Below, one piece after another: positions 10,716-22,700 of a stretch of 64,000 nt of DNA. The notes beneath the pieces were generated by a model, which searched no databases, had not been told where the DNA came from, and saw only the letters and a program-made list of their open reading frames with translations. Source of the stretch: Auxenochlorella pyrenoidosa (taxonomy: Eukaryota; Chlorophyta; Trebouxiophyceae; Chlorellales; Chlorellaceae). Positions within the stretch are counted from its first letter, which is position 1, and every line of letters starts with the position of its first letter. The stretch is from positions 824,991 through 888,990 of the forward strand of contig KQ482003.1 in the NCBI GenBank assembly GCA_001430745.1, written 5' to 3'. The position numbers were made by a program, and so were the translations under genes.

Positions 10716-13249
10716 TCACTTGGCGTTGCCCGCAGCGCCGGCCACGCTCTTTGCCGGCACAAACACCACATCGCCCCAGTCCCCCTTCTCGTCCGCCTCC
10801 ATGCGGCTGATCACCTCCTCTAGAGAGCCAACATCCACGCGGGGCAGCTTCTGCAGTGCAGCAGGAGCGGGCAAACGATGGCTTGGGGGGCCGGCACAAA
10901 AACGGAACCATGGGACACAGTCAGTCAGTGCCCAGGAAGGTAGCATCTGTCCCCAGTTAACAGTATGTTAAAAGCAGGACACATTCCAGGGGAGCACCAT
11001 TCCCGCACCTGCTGCGCCGCCACCTCTGCCAGCCGCTGCTCGTACTTTTGGAGGCGCTGCTCCGCCTGCTCCGCCTTGCGCTGCGCCGCCTTGCGCTCGC
11101 GCTCGGAAGCCGCCGCCGCTAGCTGTGTAGCGGAACAATTGGGATGATGGTCGCTCGTCAAACTGTCATGCTCAGGTCCTGGCACACGGCCTCTGCCTTG
11201 CAGGCTAAGTGCAGGATGTGCCCCTTCCCTGTCTGCTCTCTACCTTGTTGAGATGCCAGCGGTGACACCTTAGTGTTGGCCTACTGCAGCGCGCTGCCCC
11301 ACCATGCGCGCCCCTCCCTCGCCCAACCCCGCTGCAANNNNNNNNNNNNNNNNNNNNNNNNNNNNNNNNNNNNNNNNNNNNNNNNNNNNNNNNNNNNNNN
11401 NNNNNNNNNNNNNNNNNNNNNNNNNNNNNNNNNNNNNNNNNNNNNNNNNNNNNNNNNNNNNNNNNNNNNNNNNCCCACCACCACACACCACCACCACCAC
11501 CACCACCACCACCACACACACACACACACCTCGCTGTTGGCCTCCTGCAGCTCGCTGCGCGCCCGCTCCGCCTTGGCCCGCGTGTCCGCCTGCGCCGCCG
11601 CCTCCTTGCTGGAGAAGGCGGCGCTGAGGGCCACATCCAGGTCGTCCTTGCTGCAGGGGGGCACGCGTGGACGGGGCAAGCGGGTGGTTCTCAGGAAGTC
11701 AGGTGGGGCTGTTGGGTACTGCAGCTCTGCAGCTGCGCCCAGGCCATCCAGGCTGCACAGTAACGTGCAGCGAGCAAAAGTGCTGAAGCTGTGGAACGCT
11801 GCATGCTGGACAAGAAGCGCCGAGGTGTGCAACGTTTGCAACATTTTCGAGGCTGGCCAGTGCGGCGGGTCAAGGAGCGCTGGAAGGCATGCCGGCTGCT
11901 CGCCCCTTTGGCCTGACAGTATTTGAATGCAGCGCACCGTCCCTCCGCACCTGAAGAAGAGCGGCGTGTAGCGCTCCTTCTCGCCCCGGATGGTCAGCCC
12001 CTCGGCCTGGAACAGCGGCACACCCTGGAAGCCGTTTGCCGGGACGCCCGCGTGGCGGTACAGCTGCGCAGGTGAGGTGGAGCAGTAAACAGGGGGTGGG
12101 CAATCAGGCCGGCAAGCTCGCCAGGCAGCGCCATGGTCTGCGCAACAGTGGAGCGTGTTGGCATGTCTCTGAAGGATGGGAGCGCAAGGTGCCCCCTTCA
12201 TCCCCGGCCCCTCCCAGCCCACCCTACCACCCATCGTCTTCCTTGCCGCCGCTGACCTCACCTCCAGCGCTGCCTGGACCTGCTGCGGGTCGGGCACAAA
12301 GCGGAAGGAGACGCCTGAGGTGTCGGTGTCGGCGCGGGGCGTGGTGGCAAACTCGTACACGCGGTCCATGGAGGTGGTGAGCACCTTGGCCTGCTTGCCC
12401 AGCTGCGGGCTGACCTGCTTGATCTGCAGGGAGGGGCGGGGGAGCAAGCGGGAATGTGGGTGCAGCGTCTGTGCAGACGTGTGCAGGTGCGGCAGCCTGA
12501 GAAGGCAGGGCTTTGCAGGGTTCGGCCCGACTGGCGGAGGCGTAAGTGCAGGGCGAAACGAGCCCCACCTTCTTCAGCATTGCCTGAGCTTCGGGCTCTG
12601 AGAAGAAGAAGAGGCCCAGCTGCCGCTCCTCATCCTGCAGCCACACAGCCAGCAGGACTTTTGAGCCAGGGTTATTCGCAGAACAAGCAGACATGCAAGC
12701 CGCAAATGCCGACATGGGTGTGCAGACCTTCGGGCCCAGTTGCAGAAGGGGCTTTCAGTGCTGGAAGCAGTGCAGCGGACACCTCGACCACGCGTTGTTC
12801 CCACCCCGGCCCCACCTCGCCCGCCACCAGCACAAACTCATTCTTGTTGTTGACCACCGTGTACACCGGCACAGCATTAAGCCGCGCCTTGATCTCCTCC
12901 GGGTTGAAGGCCAGGTCAAAGATCGGCTGTGCTGCGCTGGCAGCAGCGCCGTGGCGTGCGCTCACAGACTGCAGCTCGAGGGGGGCGGCACGGCGCAACC
13001 GTGGGCGGGGTTGCGCAACACCTTGATCACCTGACTGCCCTTTTGCGCCGTCCAGCAACGCATGTGGCAACTAGCCCTGCTTCAACACTGGGAACCCACC
13101 GCGAGCAGCGTGGCCACGGCAGGTTGCTGCTGTGGCAGGGCTGCACGAGCCAGCGCCTCAGCAGCGCGATCGCCGGCCTGCCGCAGGTTGGTGGCAAATC
13201 GCTGCGCATTCTGCTGCAGCAGATCGCCCAGGGCACGGAGCGGATCCAT
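10716..13249 (-). CDS. TIC22: Tic22-like chloroplast import protein with a coiled-coil insertion
   Basis: Tic22 works in the chloroplast intermembrane space, helping preproteins pass between the TOC and TIC translocons. The start at 13249 gives MDPLRALGDLLQQNAQRFAT, an amphipathic N-terminus like that of plant Tic22. PIFDLAFNPEEIKARL and AVPVYTVVNNKNEFVLVAGE (12830-12930) match the first conserved block. DEERQLGLFFFSEPEAQAML (12570-12630), YEFATTPRADTDTSGVSFRF and VPDPQQVQAALEV (12260-12370), and GFQGVPLFQAEGLTIRGEKE with YTPLFFR (11950-12040) follow the family order. The end, DWGDVVFVPAKSV, matches the Tic22 tail; the stop is at 10716. Between the last two blocks lies a charged coiled coil (about 11530-11650 and 11010-11120) that plant Tic22 does not have. 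A 136-base gap falls between its two halves. An in-frame ATG at 13564 exists, but the conserved N-terminus favours 13249. Confidence 0.9.
11338..11473. other. Assembly gap (136 N) inside Tic22
   Basis: Unknown bases between two coiled-coil exons of Tic22. The gap is followed by simple-sequence CCA/CA repeats, which probably broke the assembly. A small exon could be hidden here. Confidence 0.98.
11474..11529. repeat. CCA / CA microsatellite at gap edge
   Basis: About ten CCA units grading into CA repeats, directly right of the N run and in a Tic22 intron. Any protein read through it is an artefact of low complexity. Confidence 0.9.
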
Positions 13250-13885
13250 GGCAGCTGCAGGGCAAGCGAGTGACGGGTGGGGGGTGGCATCGGTGGCGGC
13301 ACCAGCGGCAGCGACAAGAGAGGGCGCCGGAGGCGCCGGCTGGCACATGCATCGCGCAGCATCGACGAATTCTAGTCTTTCTGCGATTGGAACAGAGGCT
13401 GCCAGCCTTTGCGAGGACTCGGCGAAATCTTGCTCGCTCACTCGCACCAGAAGTGCGGCTCGGATGATCCAGGTAGGGCTGGATGTTGGCTTGCCGTCTT
13501 GGGAAGAGCCTAAGAAGGCCTTCCCATTTCGTGCCAGCTCAGCTTCTTTTTCCTGAAATCGCATTTCCAGCGCTTTCCCCCGCTCTTTGGGCTCTGGTCA
13601 CTTTCATGCGCGTGTACATGTGTTCACGTTGACCCGCCAGGCCCGCTAGCACAAGCTCAGTTCGAGTTGCGTGACAGAAGGAAGCAGGTAGCGACTTTGC
13701 TGATGAGCAGCGCGCACAGGCAACCGTCTTGCCTGCAATGGACGCGTGCCAGCACGCCGCTTGCTCACCTGCTGCTGCAACCGCTGCCGCCGCCAGTCGC
13801 CACTTGGTTGCAGATGTCCCGGCCGCCCACTACCGCCCTTGTTGCTCACCCTTTTCGTTGCAGAGGAGCAAGGGCTGCTGGCACA
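13250..13885. promoter_or_regulatory. Divergent promoter region, Tic22 / MAD2
   Basis: Head-to-head spacer of 636 bases holding both 5' regions. The Tic22 frame stays open up to 13564 without family-like sequence, so I treat this stretch as non-coding. No clear core promoter motif was seen. Confidence 0.45.
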
Positions 13886-15180
13886 ATGGCGGCCACGGCA
13901 CAGGCTACCAAGAACCAGATCACGCTCAAGGGGTCGGTGGCCACCGTCACTGAGTTCTTCCAGCACGCCCTATCATCTATCCTCTACCAGCGCGGCATCT
14001 ACGGGCCAGAAAGCTTTGAGCCTAAGAAGGCCTATGGCCTGACAGTGATGGCAGTCAAGGATGACAAGCTGACTGCCTACCTGCAGGCAGTGCTGCAGCA
14101 GTTTTCTAGTGAGCCCAGTGGGGGTAGGGAGAGCATTGCAGGGGCAGCAGGTGGATGAGGGGTGTTCCCTTCCGTCGAATTGCCACCTCTTAAGAAGGCC
14201 TTTGTAGCAGGGTGCAGGCTGGCCCATTCCACAATGTGAACTGCAACTGTTATAAGACAAACACCCACATTGACTCCCCTGTGCCTGCCTGCCTGGCTTC
14301 CAGAGTGGCTCGAGGGCGGCGCGCTGCAGAAGGTGGTGCTGGTGGTGACAAGCGTGGCAAGCAAGGAGGTGCTGGAGCGGTGGACGTTTGACATCCAGAC
14401 AGACAAGGCGGTGGTCAATGGCAGGTGGGGGCGCTGTGCCATCAAGGCTCATGCGTGGCTCTTTTGGGTCACCCTCACCTGATCAGGAGCGTCGTGGCCT
14501 TCAGGCTCAGTGCTATATGAAGATTGCTTGCTGGCGGTACTGGGTGCTGCCACACCACCAGGACACTGACATGCAGTGCCGAAACTTTTGTGGTACCTAT
14601 GCGTTCCGCTGCGCTCTGCAGCGCGCCGCTGCCGGAGAAGTCGGAGAGCCAGATCACGTCGGAGATCCAGGCCATCATCCGGCAGATCACCGCCAGCGTG
14701 ACCTTCCTGCCGCTGCTGCAAGACACATGTGCGTGGGCTGCCTGCAGGGTTGTTCCTGACCTCTGAAAATGACTCTCGGTGTATACATTGACCCGACCCC
14801 TTGTCTCAATTGCGCTGCCAAGCCAACTTGTTGTGCACGGCAAACTCCCGACACGTGCCCAGCTTATGCCCCTGCCCCCACAGGCACGATAGACCTGCTG
14901 GCCTACACCGACAAGGAGAACGAGGTGCCGCTGGACTGGGAGGAGAGCGACCCCCGCTACATCACAAATGCTGCCGACGTAAAGCTGCGCGCCTTCAGCA
15001 CCAAGGTGAGTGCTCGCGCGCATGAAGCTGGCACATGTGGCGCTGCTGCTGGAAGCAAGGGCTGATGGCCACCGACCCTTGCTCAGAGCCAGCAAACAGA
15101 AGGTGCTGTGCTTATCTGTGCAGGTGCACAATGTGGAAGCGCTCGTATCGTACAAGGCAGATGAGGATGACATGATGTAG
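13886..15180 (+). CDS. MAD2: Mitotic spindle assembly checkpoint protein MAD2 (HORMA domain)
   Basis: MAD2 binds MAD1 at unattached kinetochores and sequesters CDC20, holding back the anaphase-promoting complex. The start at 13886 gives MAATAQATKNQITLKGSVAT, then VTEFFQHALSSILYQRGIYG, PESFEPKKAYGLTVMAV and LTAYLQAVLQQF. After introns come EWLEGGALQKVVLVVTSVAS with EVLERWTFDIQTDK (14305-14405), PEKSESQITSEIQAIIRQIT and SVTFLPLLQD (14630-14725). The HORMA safety-belt region TIDLLAYTDKENEVPLDWEE plus YITNAADVKLRAFSTK (14885-15005) follows. The end is VHNVEALVSYKADEDDMM with TAG at 15178-15180. All HORMA blocks are present and the total, about 205 residues, matches the family. It converges on the next gene with only 110 bases between stop codons. 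Confidence 0.96.
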
Positions 15181-15255
15181 AGCAGCAGGGAGCGTGGCAC
15201 AGCCAGCCAGAGAGGCTGCAACATGCCCATGTACCTTGAGCTGGGGGCTGTGGGA

Positions 15256-15260
15256 TGTAA
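15256..15260 (+). terminator. TGTAA poly(A) signal for MAD2
   Basis: TGTAA 76 bases after the MAD2 stop, inside the short convergent spacer. Confidence 0.6.
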
Positions 15261-15290
15261 AATACCTCGAAAAATCAATGCCTGAGCCTT

Positions 15291-16248
15291 TCATGCCGCA
15301 GCCGCGCGCTTGCGCCGCCATGCTGCTGCTTCCGCGGCAAGCTTGGCAGCCCGCCGCTTGCGCCTGTGGCTGAGCCTCGAGGGGTCATCATCAGCAGGCA
15401 GCCAATTGAGCCGTGATGCAATGTGCTGAGCTGCCTGCTTTGCCGCCAACTGTGCCTCTCGCTCGACATCCCCAGGCTCTACTGCTGCAGCACGGCAGCG
15501 AGCTTTGGTGGGCTCTTCAAGGTGTCGCACCTCACTGACTCGCCGCGGCCTGCTGCAATCGTCTCCATCTGCCGCAGCGCTGCCGTTCTTATGCCGCTCC
15601 TTCTGCTGCTGCTGGTGCGCTTGGTGTTGCTGTTGCTGATGGTCCAACACGGGTGCGCCGGGCTTGACGCGGCGGAAGAGGCGCACGCCCACGCTGGGCT
15701 CATCAGCTGCATTGCCTGCCTGCCGCTGCACCGGCGCCTGTTGCTGTCGCTGATCGGCTGCCGGGAGGGCTGCTGCAGCGGGGTCGTCGATTTCCAGCTC
15801 TGCCTGCAGCCTCTGCTGCAGCGCCTCGGCGACTTTCAGCTGCGCCGCATCAAGGAACACACTGCCATCATCCTCACCATCGCTGCTGTCACCGGGCGCG
15901 GCACCAAGCACGCCACCGCCTCCGGCCCGGCGCTGCCGTGCCCGCGCCTGTCGCTGCTGAGCCGCCTGCCAGGGCGAGACACACAAAAAGGAAGGCAGGT
16001 GGGCGTGGGGCAACAGATAATCATCGAAGGAGGAGCGAGCACCTGGTTGTGGCGCTCGCCAGCGGCAAGGCAGCGCCCCCGCTCAGTGCAAGGACCTGGC
16101 TGCATGCACGCCGAAAACTCGGCGCTCTCACCTGCTTGCTAGCTTCGGCTTGCTGTTCCAGCTGCGCTGAGGACACAGCCACACTCGCAAAACGTGACAA
16201 GTCCTCATCTTCGCTGCTGGAGTCGCTGGTTTCGGCTTTCGGCGGCAT
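15291..16248 (-). CDS. Small charged nuclear-type protein, possible CUSTOS homologue
   Basis: Two exons. Exon 1 (16248 down to about 16132) gives MPPKAETSDSSSEDEDLSRF then SVAVSSAQLEQQAEASKQ, ending at a GTGAGA donor. Exon 2 starts near 15970 after CTGGCAG and runs to the stop at 15291-15293. The protein has an acidic Ser-rich N-terminus, a helical stretch DAAQLKVAEALQQRLQAELE, the block GVRLFRRVKPGAP, a Gln/His-rich linker and a strongly basic C-terminus ending AEAAAWRRKRAAAA. The order (acidic SSSED start, an L-rich helix, a GxRLF block, a basic tail) resembles CUSTOS, a nuclear protein known from Wnt signalling in vertebrates. The likeness is short and low-complexity, so I do not assign a function. 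About 275 residues. Confidence 0.75.
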
Positions 16249-16767
16249 ATTCGTAATCCGAATTATTACAGAAGCCTGCGACTGACCGGCAGAACAGCAG
16301 GGCGCATGCATGTGTCGCATGTCCTGTTGCCGCGCAGCACGCCCCCCACGCCCGATGGCTGTTCCTCAATCGCAACGCTGCCCAGGCGATCAGGCCGTCG
16401 TTGAAGTCCTTTCCAAGGACTGCCGCAGCCCGGGCGCCTCGCCACTCGGGTTGCGCCTCCCGCTGCGCGCTGGCGATTTCAGGCGCTTGGCTGGCGATCA
16501 AGGGTGAGTCGAACACATGTGCAGCCGGTTACAGGTCGCTTCCCCCCACTCGCAGGACTCAACAGCCTCCTCTGTCGTCGCCTGGCGCCCTGTGCTCCCT
16601 TCGCTCTGTCGGCGTCAGCCACGCAAGCCGAGATCGGCGGCGCGATCTGTCGGGGGCCAGCAGCGAGGAGCTCCTGCTGCTGCCGCCTCGCACCCCCGCC
16701 GCCTCGTCCCACCCCCGCCTGAGCTTTGCACCCTCTTGCTGCAGGCCTCTGGCCCAGCACTTGAACC
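16249..16767. promoter_or_regulatory. Divergent promoter region, CUSTOS-like gene / FUSED kinase
   Basis: Head-to-head spacer of 519 bases; probably both 5' UTRs and promoters. No supported coding sequence. Confidence 0.45.
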
Positions 16768-19700
16768 ATGCCCGGCCAGAACCAGATTGGCGACTACAAG
16801 CTGATTGAGCTTGCGGGCGAGGGCAGCTTTGGCAAGGTGTGTCGAGTGGCACACTCTCCGTGCTGCTAGCTTGTGTCTGTGCTGCTTGTTCCGTCGCTGA
16901 GGCCAATGTGGATGCCCCTTGCTTAATGTACAGGTGTGGAAGGCTCGGCGCACTGGCAGCCTGCAGACAGTGGCGGTCAAGCTGATCACCAAGCATGGCA
17001 AGAACGAGAAGGACCTACGCAACCTGCGGCAGGAGATAGAGATCCTGCGCAAGCTGCAGCACCCGAACATCATTGCCATGCTGGATGCCTTTGAGACCAA
17101 GAACGACTTCTGTGTGGTCACCGAGTTTGCACAGGGTGAGAAGTTAATGGCTGGCGATACTGCTGTGTGGCTGCTGGCAAGGCAGGCGTAGGAGCGACCC
17201 GATCGCTGCGTTCTTGCTGCTTCATGCCAATGCGCCACCTGGCTTTCCCGAGGTGCCGCTTGCGGCTCTGTGCGCATTTTTGTGCAATGTGTGCAATCAT
17301 ACTCTAGCCTGTTCATGGCTTGTCGGGTGAACTGCATAATCTGCCATGCGCACACTGCCGTGCTGTCCCACTCTGCGTGCAAGCCAGGTGTTGCTCAACC
17401 CTGCAGACCAGGGCCTGACAGCAGCGCATGCGCACGTTGATGGCGCAGTGATTGCGCCACTTAGACAGCGCTTGCCATGCTCTGCCTGCAGGCGAGCTGT
17501 TCCACATCCTGGAGGACGACCGGTGCCTGCCGGAGGGCGTGGTGCGCAGCGTGGCACGCCAGCTCGTGCAGGCGCTGCACTACCTGCACTCCAACCGCAT
17601 CATCCACCGCGACATGAAGCCGCAGAACATCCTGATCAGGTAGGGCAGGCACAGGCCGACAGGCGGCGGGACGGCGTGGCGGCCTCTCGCAAGCTGCATC
17701 TCACATGTACCGTCTGCAGGTGTGGGGCCTGCTTTGTCGTGCCCTGCAGACACTTCCCTGACCCCTCTCCCTGCAGCGCCAATGGCACCGTCAAGCTCTG
17801 CGACTTTGGCTTTGCGCGGCTGATGAGCACCAACACGCTGGTGGTGACCTCCATCAAGGGCACCCCGCTGTACATGGCGCCAGAGCTGGTGCAGGAGCAG
17901 CCTTACAACCACACGGTGGGAGTGCAGGGGGACAGGCAGAGAGGTGCTCAGGCTGGGAGGCACCTAGCCCTGTGGGGCGCTGGCAATTTAGGCCAAGCAA
18001 GCCATGATCTGGCCTATGGCAGCCTTTTGTGGCTGTGGTTGCGGTGCCGACGGAGTTATTAGCAGAGCCATGCCAGGCTGGCCAGGCAGCCAGGCATGCT
18101 GCTGCCCATGCAGTGCTCGAGTCTGCCAGCGGCATGTGCTGCCTGCCCCCCACACAGGTTGACCTGTGGTCGCTGGGCATCATCCTGTACGAGCTGTTTG
18201 TGGGCCAGCCGCCCTTCTACACCACCAGCATCTACACGCTCATCAAGCAGATTGTGCGGGAGCCAGTGAAGTACCCAGACAACATGTCGCCGCTGTTTGC
18301 TTCGTTCCTCCAGGTGTGTGTGCAACAGCAGCGCTGAGGGTGGTGGTCGTGTGCAAGACACGCCAGCTGAGATCCAACCAGCATATAATCCATCTTGCTT
18401 GATGGGTCTGCTGATTTATATTGTGTTGAACGGCTTGCCTAACGCCCCTGTGATATCCCTGGTGCACTTCTGCGGCTGCCCCTTGTTTGTCTTCTGACAC
18501 ATCAGGTGTGGCCATGACTGAAACCCCTGCTGTGTCCAGAGTGCGCAGCCAACTGAGTACCATCTACCTTCAGCACTGCAGGGCCTGCTGGAGAAGCAGC
18601 CCTCGCTGCGGCTAGACTGGCCACAGCTGCTGGACCATCCCTTCCTGGCAGAGACAGCAGCAGAGAAGGAGCGACAGGCGCGGGAGGTAGCACTGCTGGA
18701 GGCACAGAAGGCAGAGGCTGAGGCGGCGCCGACGCTGCAGTCGCGCGTGCTGGGCGGTGCTGTGGATGATGCTGCAGGTGCGACGCGGAATGCCTGCTGC
18801 TGCTCTCTTTTGGCAGCGGATCTGAGTCGTAGCGCCCCTCTTTGCAGCTTTAGAGATCTGCCAGTGCTAGGGGCGCATCAGTCATGCTGTCGCCCGCTCG
18901 TGCTGTGCAGGCTTACAGTCTGAGACGCCCTCGATCAAGGGCCAGCAGCGGAGCAGGCTGCCCAAGCAAGCAGATCAGCAGCAGCAGCAGCAGCAGCAGC
19001 AGCCATCGCTTGTGCCGCCCTTCCAGCAGCAGCAGCCTCTCGCGGCTCCATTCCAGCAGCAGCAGGGGCAGCAGCCACCTGTGCCGCTTATCCAGCAGCA
19101 GCAAGAGCAGCAGCCCGACCAGCAGGGCCCAGGGTATGGTGAGGGGAAGAAGCTGGCACAGCAGGCCCCGGTGCGGCCCATGGCCGAGATAGAGCTGGAG
19201 CGGCCAAAGGTGCATTTGGTGCATCCTGTAGGGCAAGCAGCTGAGCAGCAGCGGCAGCAACCAGACACAATGCTTGGACACCAGTCTGCACAGGCAGCAT
19301 TGGAGGCGGCCGGCTGCGCAGACAAATTGACAGTGGCAGCTGTCGAGGTCCCAGGTGCGCCAGCAGCGCCCAACCCGTTCCTCAATGGCGCCCGTGGCGG
19401 CATTCCTGCGCCTGGTCCCTTCAGCGGCCAGCCTGTGGATCCCACCACCAAGATGATGGCTGCCGGAAACGCTGCAGCAGCTGCTGGCAGTGAAGCCAGC
19501 ACAGCAGGAGCATCGCACACAGGGCGGGTGGTGCACCACCAGCGCACAGGCAGCCTGGCAGTGGCTCCAAATCACGAGGACGAGCACAGCGAGCCGATGT
19601 TTGCGGATCCGCCGCAGTATGCCGCCCACTCTGCTCCGGTGAGCTTTTTTGTAGGCGACAGCGCTCAGACATTCGTACATGCTTGATGCAATATGCATGA

Positions 19701-22700
19701 CAGCGCTCAGACATTTGTACGTGCTTGATGCAATATGGCTATGTCCATGCTCGCTAGTGGGGAAGACCCTAACGCCTGACCCTAGCTTTGCACCAGCCTG
19801 CTTACTGCCGTGCAGCCAGCGGCGCCAGCGCCACCTCCATCGCCGGCCATGCGCATGCTTGCCGAGGCTGAGCGCCGGGCAGACCAGGGTGCAGGCAAGC
19901 AAGGCAGCAGTTTCTGGATGCTCAACAAGGCTTGGTGGACAATGTGCTGGAGTCCCACACTTGATCAACTGTCCGCTCCTACACCTAAACTCTGACAACC
20001 CAGTTCTGCCTTGCTTTGCAGCTGGCATCGCGGGCTGCTGGGCAGACCGGGCCGTGCTGCAGTTGCTGCATGACGCGGTGACCCCGCCCAGCGCCAACCT
20101 GCAGCTGGTGCAGTGGAGCCGCCAGCCAGAGCTGCTGCAGGCAAGCAAGCCAGCAGGTCATCCTCTTGTCAGAGTGTAGCCGCGCATGCGCCTGGCAGGC
20201 ATGTTAGGGGTTTGCTCATGGTGCAGAAATGCGGATCAGCCCACCCTGTACTATCCAATTTCAGCGTCTTCTCACAGCCTAATTCGCCTCTTACCCTGCT
20301 GCAGGCCCTGCACTTTGTGCGGCGGCTGCTGCAGTACGCGCCTCCTGACCAGCCACAGGAATACCTGAGCCTAGCTCGCCTGGTCATTCAAGTGGCATAC
20401 GCGGCGGTGGCGTTTAGCGAGCAGGCTGTCTGCGCGGCGCTGGATGCGCTGAGCGCAATGCAGTCTCCAGGTGCGCTGAGGCCTTGTTGCAACATAGGGC
20501 TGCACACCGCAGAGGCCGATGCTCCCTCCATCCGCTGTGGTACCCGTACTGCATAGTTCCTGGCAACCATGCTGTCAGTTGCAGCCAGTCCAGGGAGAGG
20601 AGGGTGCTCATACTTGCTTTCTCTCCAGCATTGTCGTATTGCTGCAGGCCTGGAGCAGGAGGTGATTGTGCTGTACTGCGAGCTCATTAGCCACCGTGGC
20701 TCCTGGGCCGTGAACGCTGCCGGTTGCCGCGCCTTGGCAGAGTGCAGCGTTGCCGCAACAACCATGCTGCTTTCGCGGGAAGCGCGCCCCGTGCTACAGC
20801 GGTGAGAGCACATTCGTGCCTAGTGGGTGCAGGGGCACCTGATTATGCAGCTTGCGGCAGGAAAATGCTTTTGCCAGACTCCGTGTTCGTCTCATTTAAA
20901 GCATGCCCTCTGCTGCTGCCCTGATCCCCCTGCAGGAGTGCTGCACTCATCCTGCAGACTGTGCTGGACAAGAAGGCTCCCGGTCGACTGTGCCGTTGCA
21001 TAGAGGATGCTCACAACGGAATGGCCCAAGGTTCGTGCTCATGGGCAGGGTTCATGCCGGTCGGCTGCAAAACTCTGCCTTGAATGCTCATTGGCCTGGC
21101 ACGCGTCGGGTGGTCAACGGCGGGCCTCGTTCCTTACTTTTGCTGCCCGATAGACGCCCCCACATGGATGCCCAGGTCAAGCCCAGGCCTGCCTGTGGGA
21201 TCTGACTACCCGTGCTACCCATTTTGTCGCTGCCTTGCAGGCACCCAGGACGCCATACACAGCGCCCAGGCCTGCCTTTGGGCTCTGACCTGCAGCTCAG
21301 CAGAGCTTTTTGAGCCGGGCTGCGGAACCGCCTACTTCCCCACCTCGCTGCTGCACAACCAGGCGGCCTGGCAGGAGCCGGCCAGCCACCCACTCATCAA
21401 AGCGGTAAGGTGCAGGGCGCCAGGCATGCTCGACTGCCTGCCAAGAGCGTCATCTGTGAGCTGCGTTGTCGTACGTCACAGGCTCAACTGCCCATGATCC
21501 TGGCTGATACAAGTTATGATGTGCACTGTATATCTTCATTCAGGTGCGCTTCGAGTGTGCTGATGCCCTTCTCAACTCTCAAGGGGCGCTGGGTGCAGCC
21601 TGCAGCAGCCTGCAGCCGCGGCAGGAGCAGAACGCAGCAGACCAGACGGCTGCATTGCTGCTGCAACGGCGGTGCCTGCAGCTGCTGCAGCGAGCTTGCA
21701 CGGCAGTGCCCCAGCTTGGCCCGGTGGGCATTGCCTGCCAGGCAGCAGAGGCAAGTGGTGTGTTCGAGGGTCTACCCGTTTGAGGGAAGGAGCACGGCCG
21801 CACCCGTACCTGTTTGCAGTGTGCACAGGGAGTCTTTGCTGCTCGTTGCGCCAGCAATAACGCTGGTTGCTGCTTGCAACTGCCTGCCCATGCCCTGCTC
21901 ATTTCCGAGCAGGCAGCGCTGAAGGCAGTGGAGGGCGGCGGCGGCGCTGCGGCGCTGCTGTGCTACACCAGCTTCCTGTCGGCCGCGGCCATGCTGCCCT
22001 CGGCTGGGAGCACACAGAGCATGCTGGCCCGCCTGGCGCCGGGCGGCGTAGAGCAGCTGGTGCAGCGGCTGTTGGCAGTGATGCATGCAGTGGGCGGCGA
22101 TGCAAGGCTCGCCTCGGCAGCGGCGGGCGCCGTGGCATCCACGCTGAGCGCGGCCTCGCCGCATGCGCCACCCAGCGGCCCGCTCTCGCCGACGCGCCTG
22201 GCAGCAGCCCCTCAGGCCTCGCTCTCTGCCTCGCTCCAAACAGGCGGCCCACCTGCACGCCTCATGGAGCTGTCTGGGGGTTTCCCTGACAGTGCGCTGC
22301 AGCAGCTGCGCCGGCTGCTGTTGTGGCAGCAGCCGGCAGGGGCGGGGGCGGCCCCACTGCCCGCCATGGCAGAATTTGAGGGCTTCCCAGTCATCACTGG
22401 CATGCTCGACGGCGCCGCCTCCTTGGCAGCAGTGCTTTGCCATGGCCAGCCAGGCAGGGCACTGCACAGCGGGGTAGGCCAGGCAGTGCTGCGACTGCTG
22501 GTCAGCGCCACGAACCGCGGCGATGGCGCTGCCTGGTGCGAGTTGTCGCCCACAGGCCTGCTCGCAATGCTGCATGCTGCGCAGCGGCTGCTGCAGCAGG
22601 AGCCAACCAGCCTCACGCTGGCACTGCAGCAGCCGCAGCTGGTGCCGGGGCTGCTACTCATGGTGCAGCCTGCATCGCTAGAGGCGGTGACGCGCTTCGT

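Noticed and set aside
11281..12447. 388-codon open frame on the minus strand reading through the N gap
   Set aside because: It runs through introns, the gap and CCA repeats. Only short parts of it are real Tic22 exons.
13250..13564. N-terminal extension of Tic22 to the ATG at 13564
   Set aside because: It would add about 105 residues unlike Tic22 or a transit peptide. The conserved amphipathic N-terminus begins at 13249.
18913..20148. 411-codon open frame on the minus strand across the FUSED linker
   Set aside because: It is the reverse of CAG-rich coding sequence (poly-Leu, poly-Cys) and crosses exons and introns of FUSED on the other strand. No family-like sequence.
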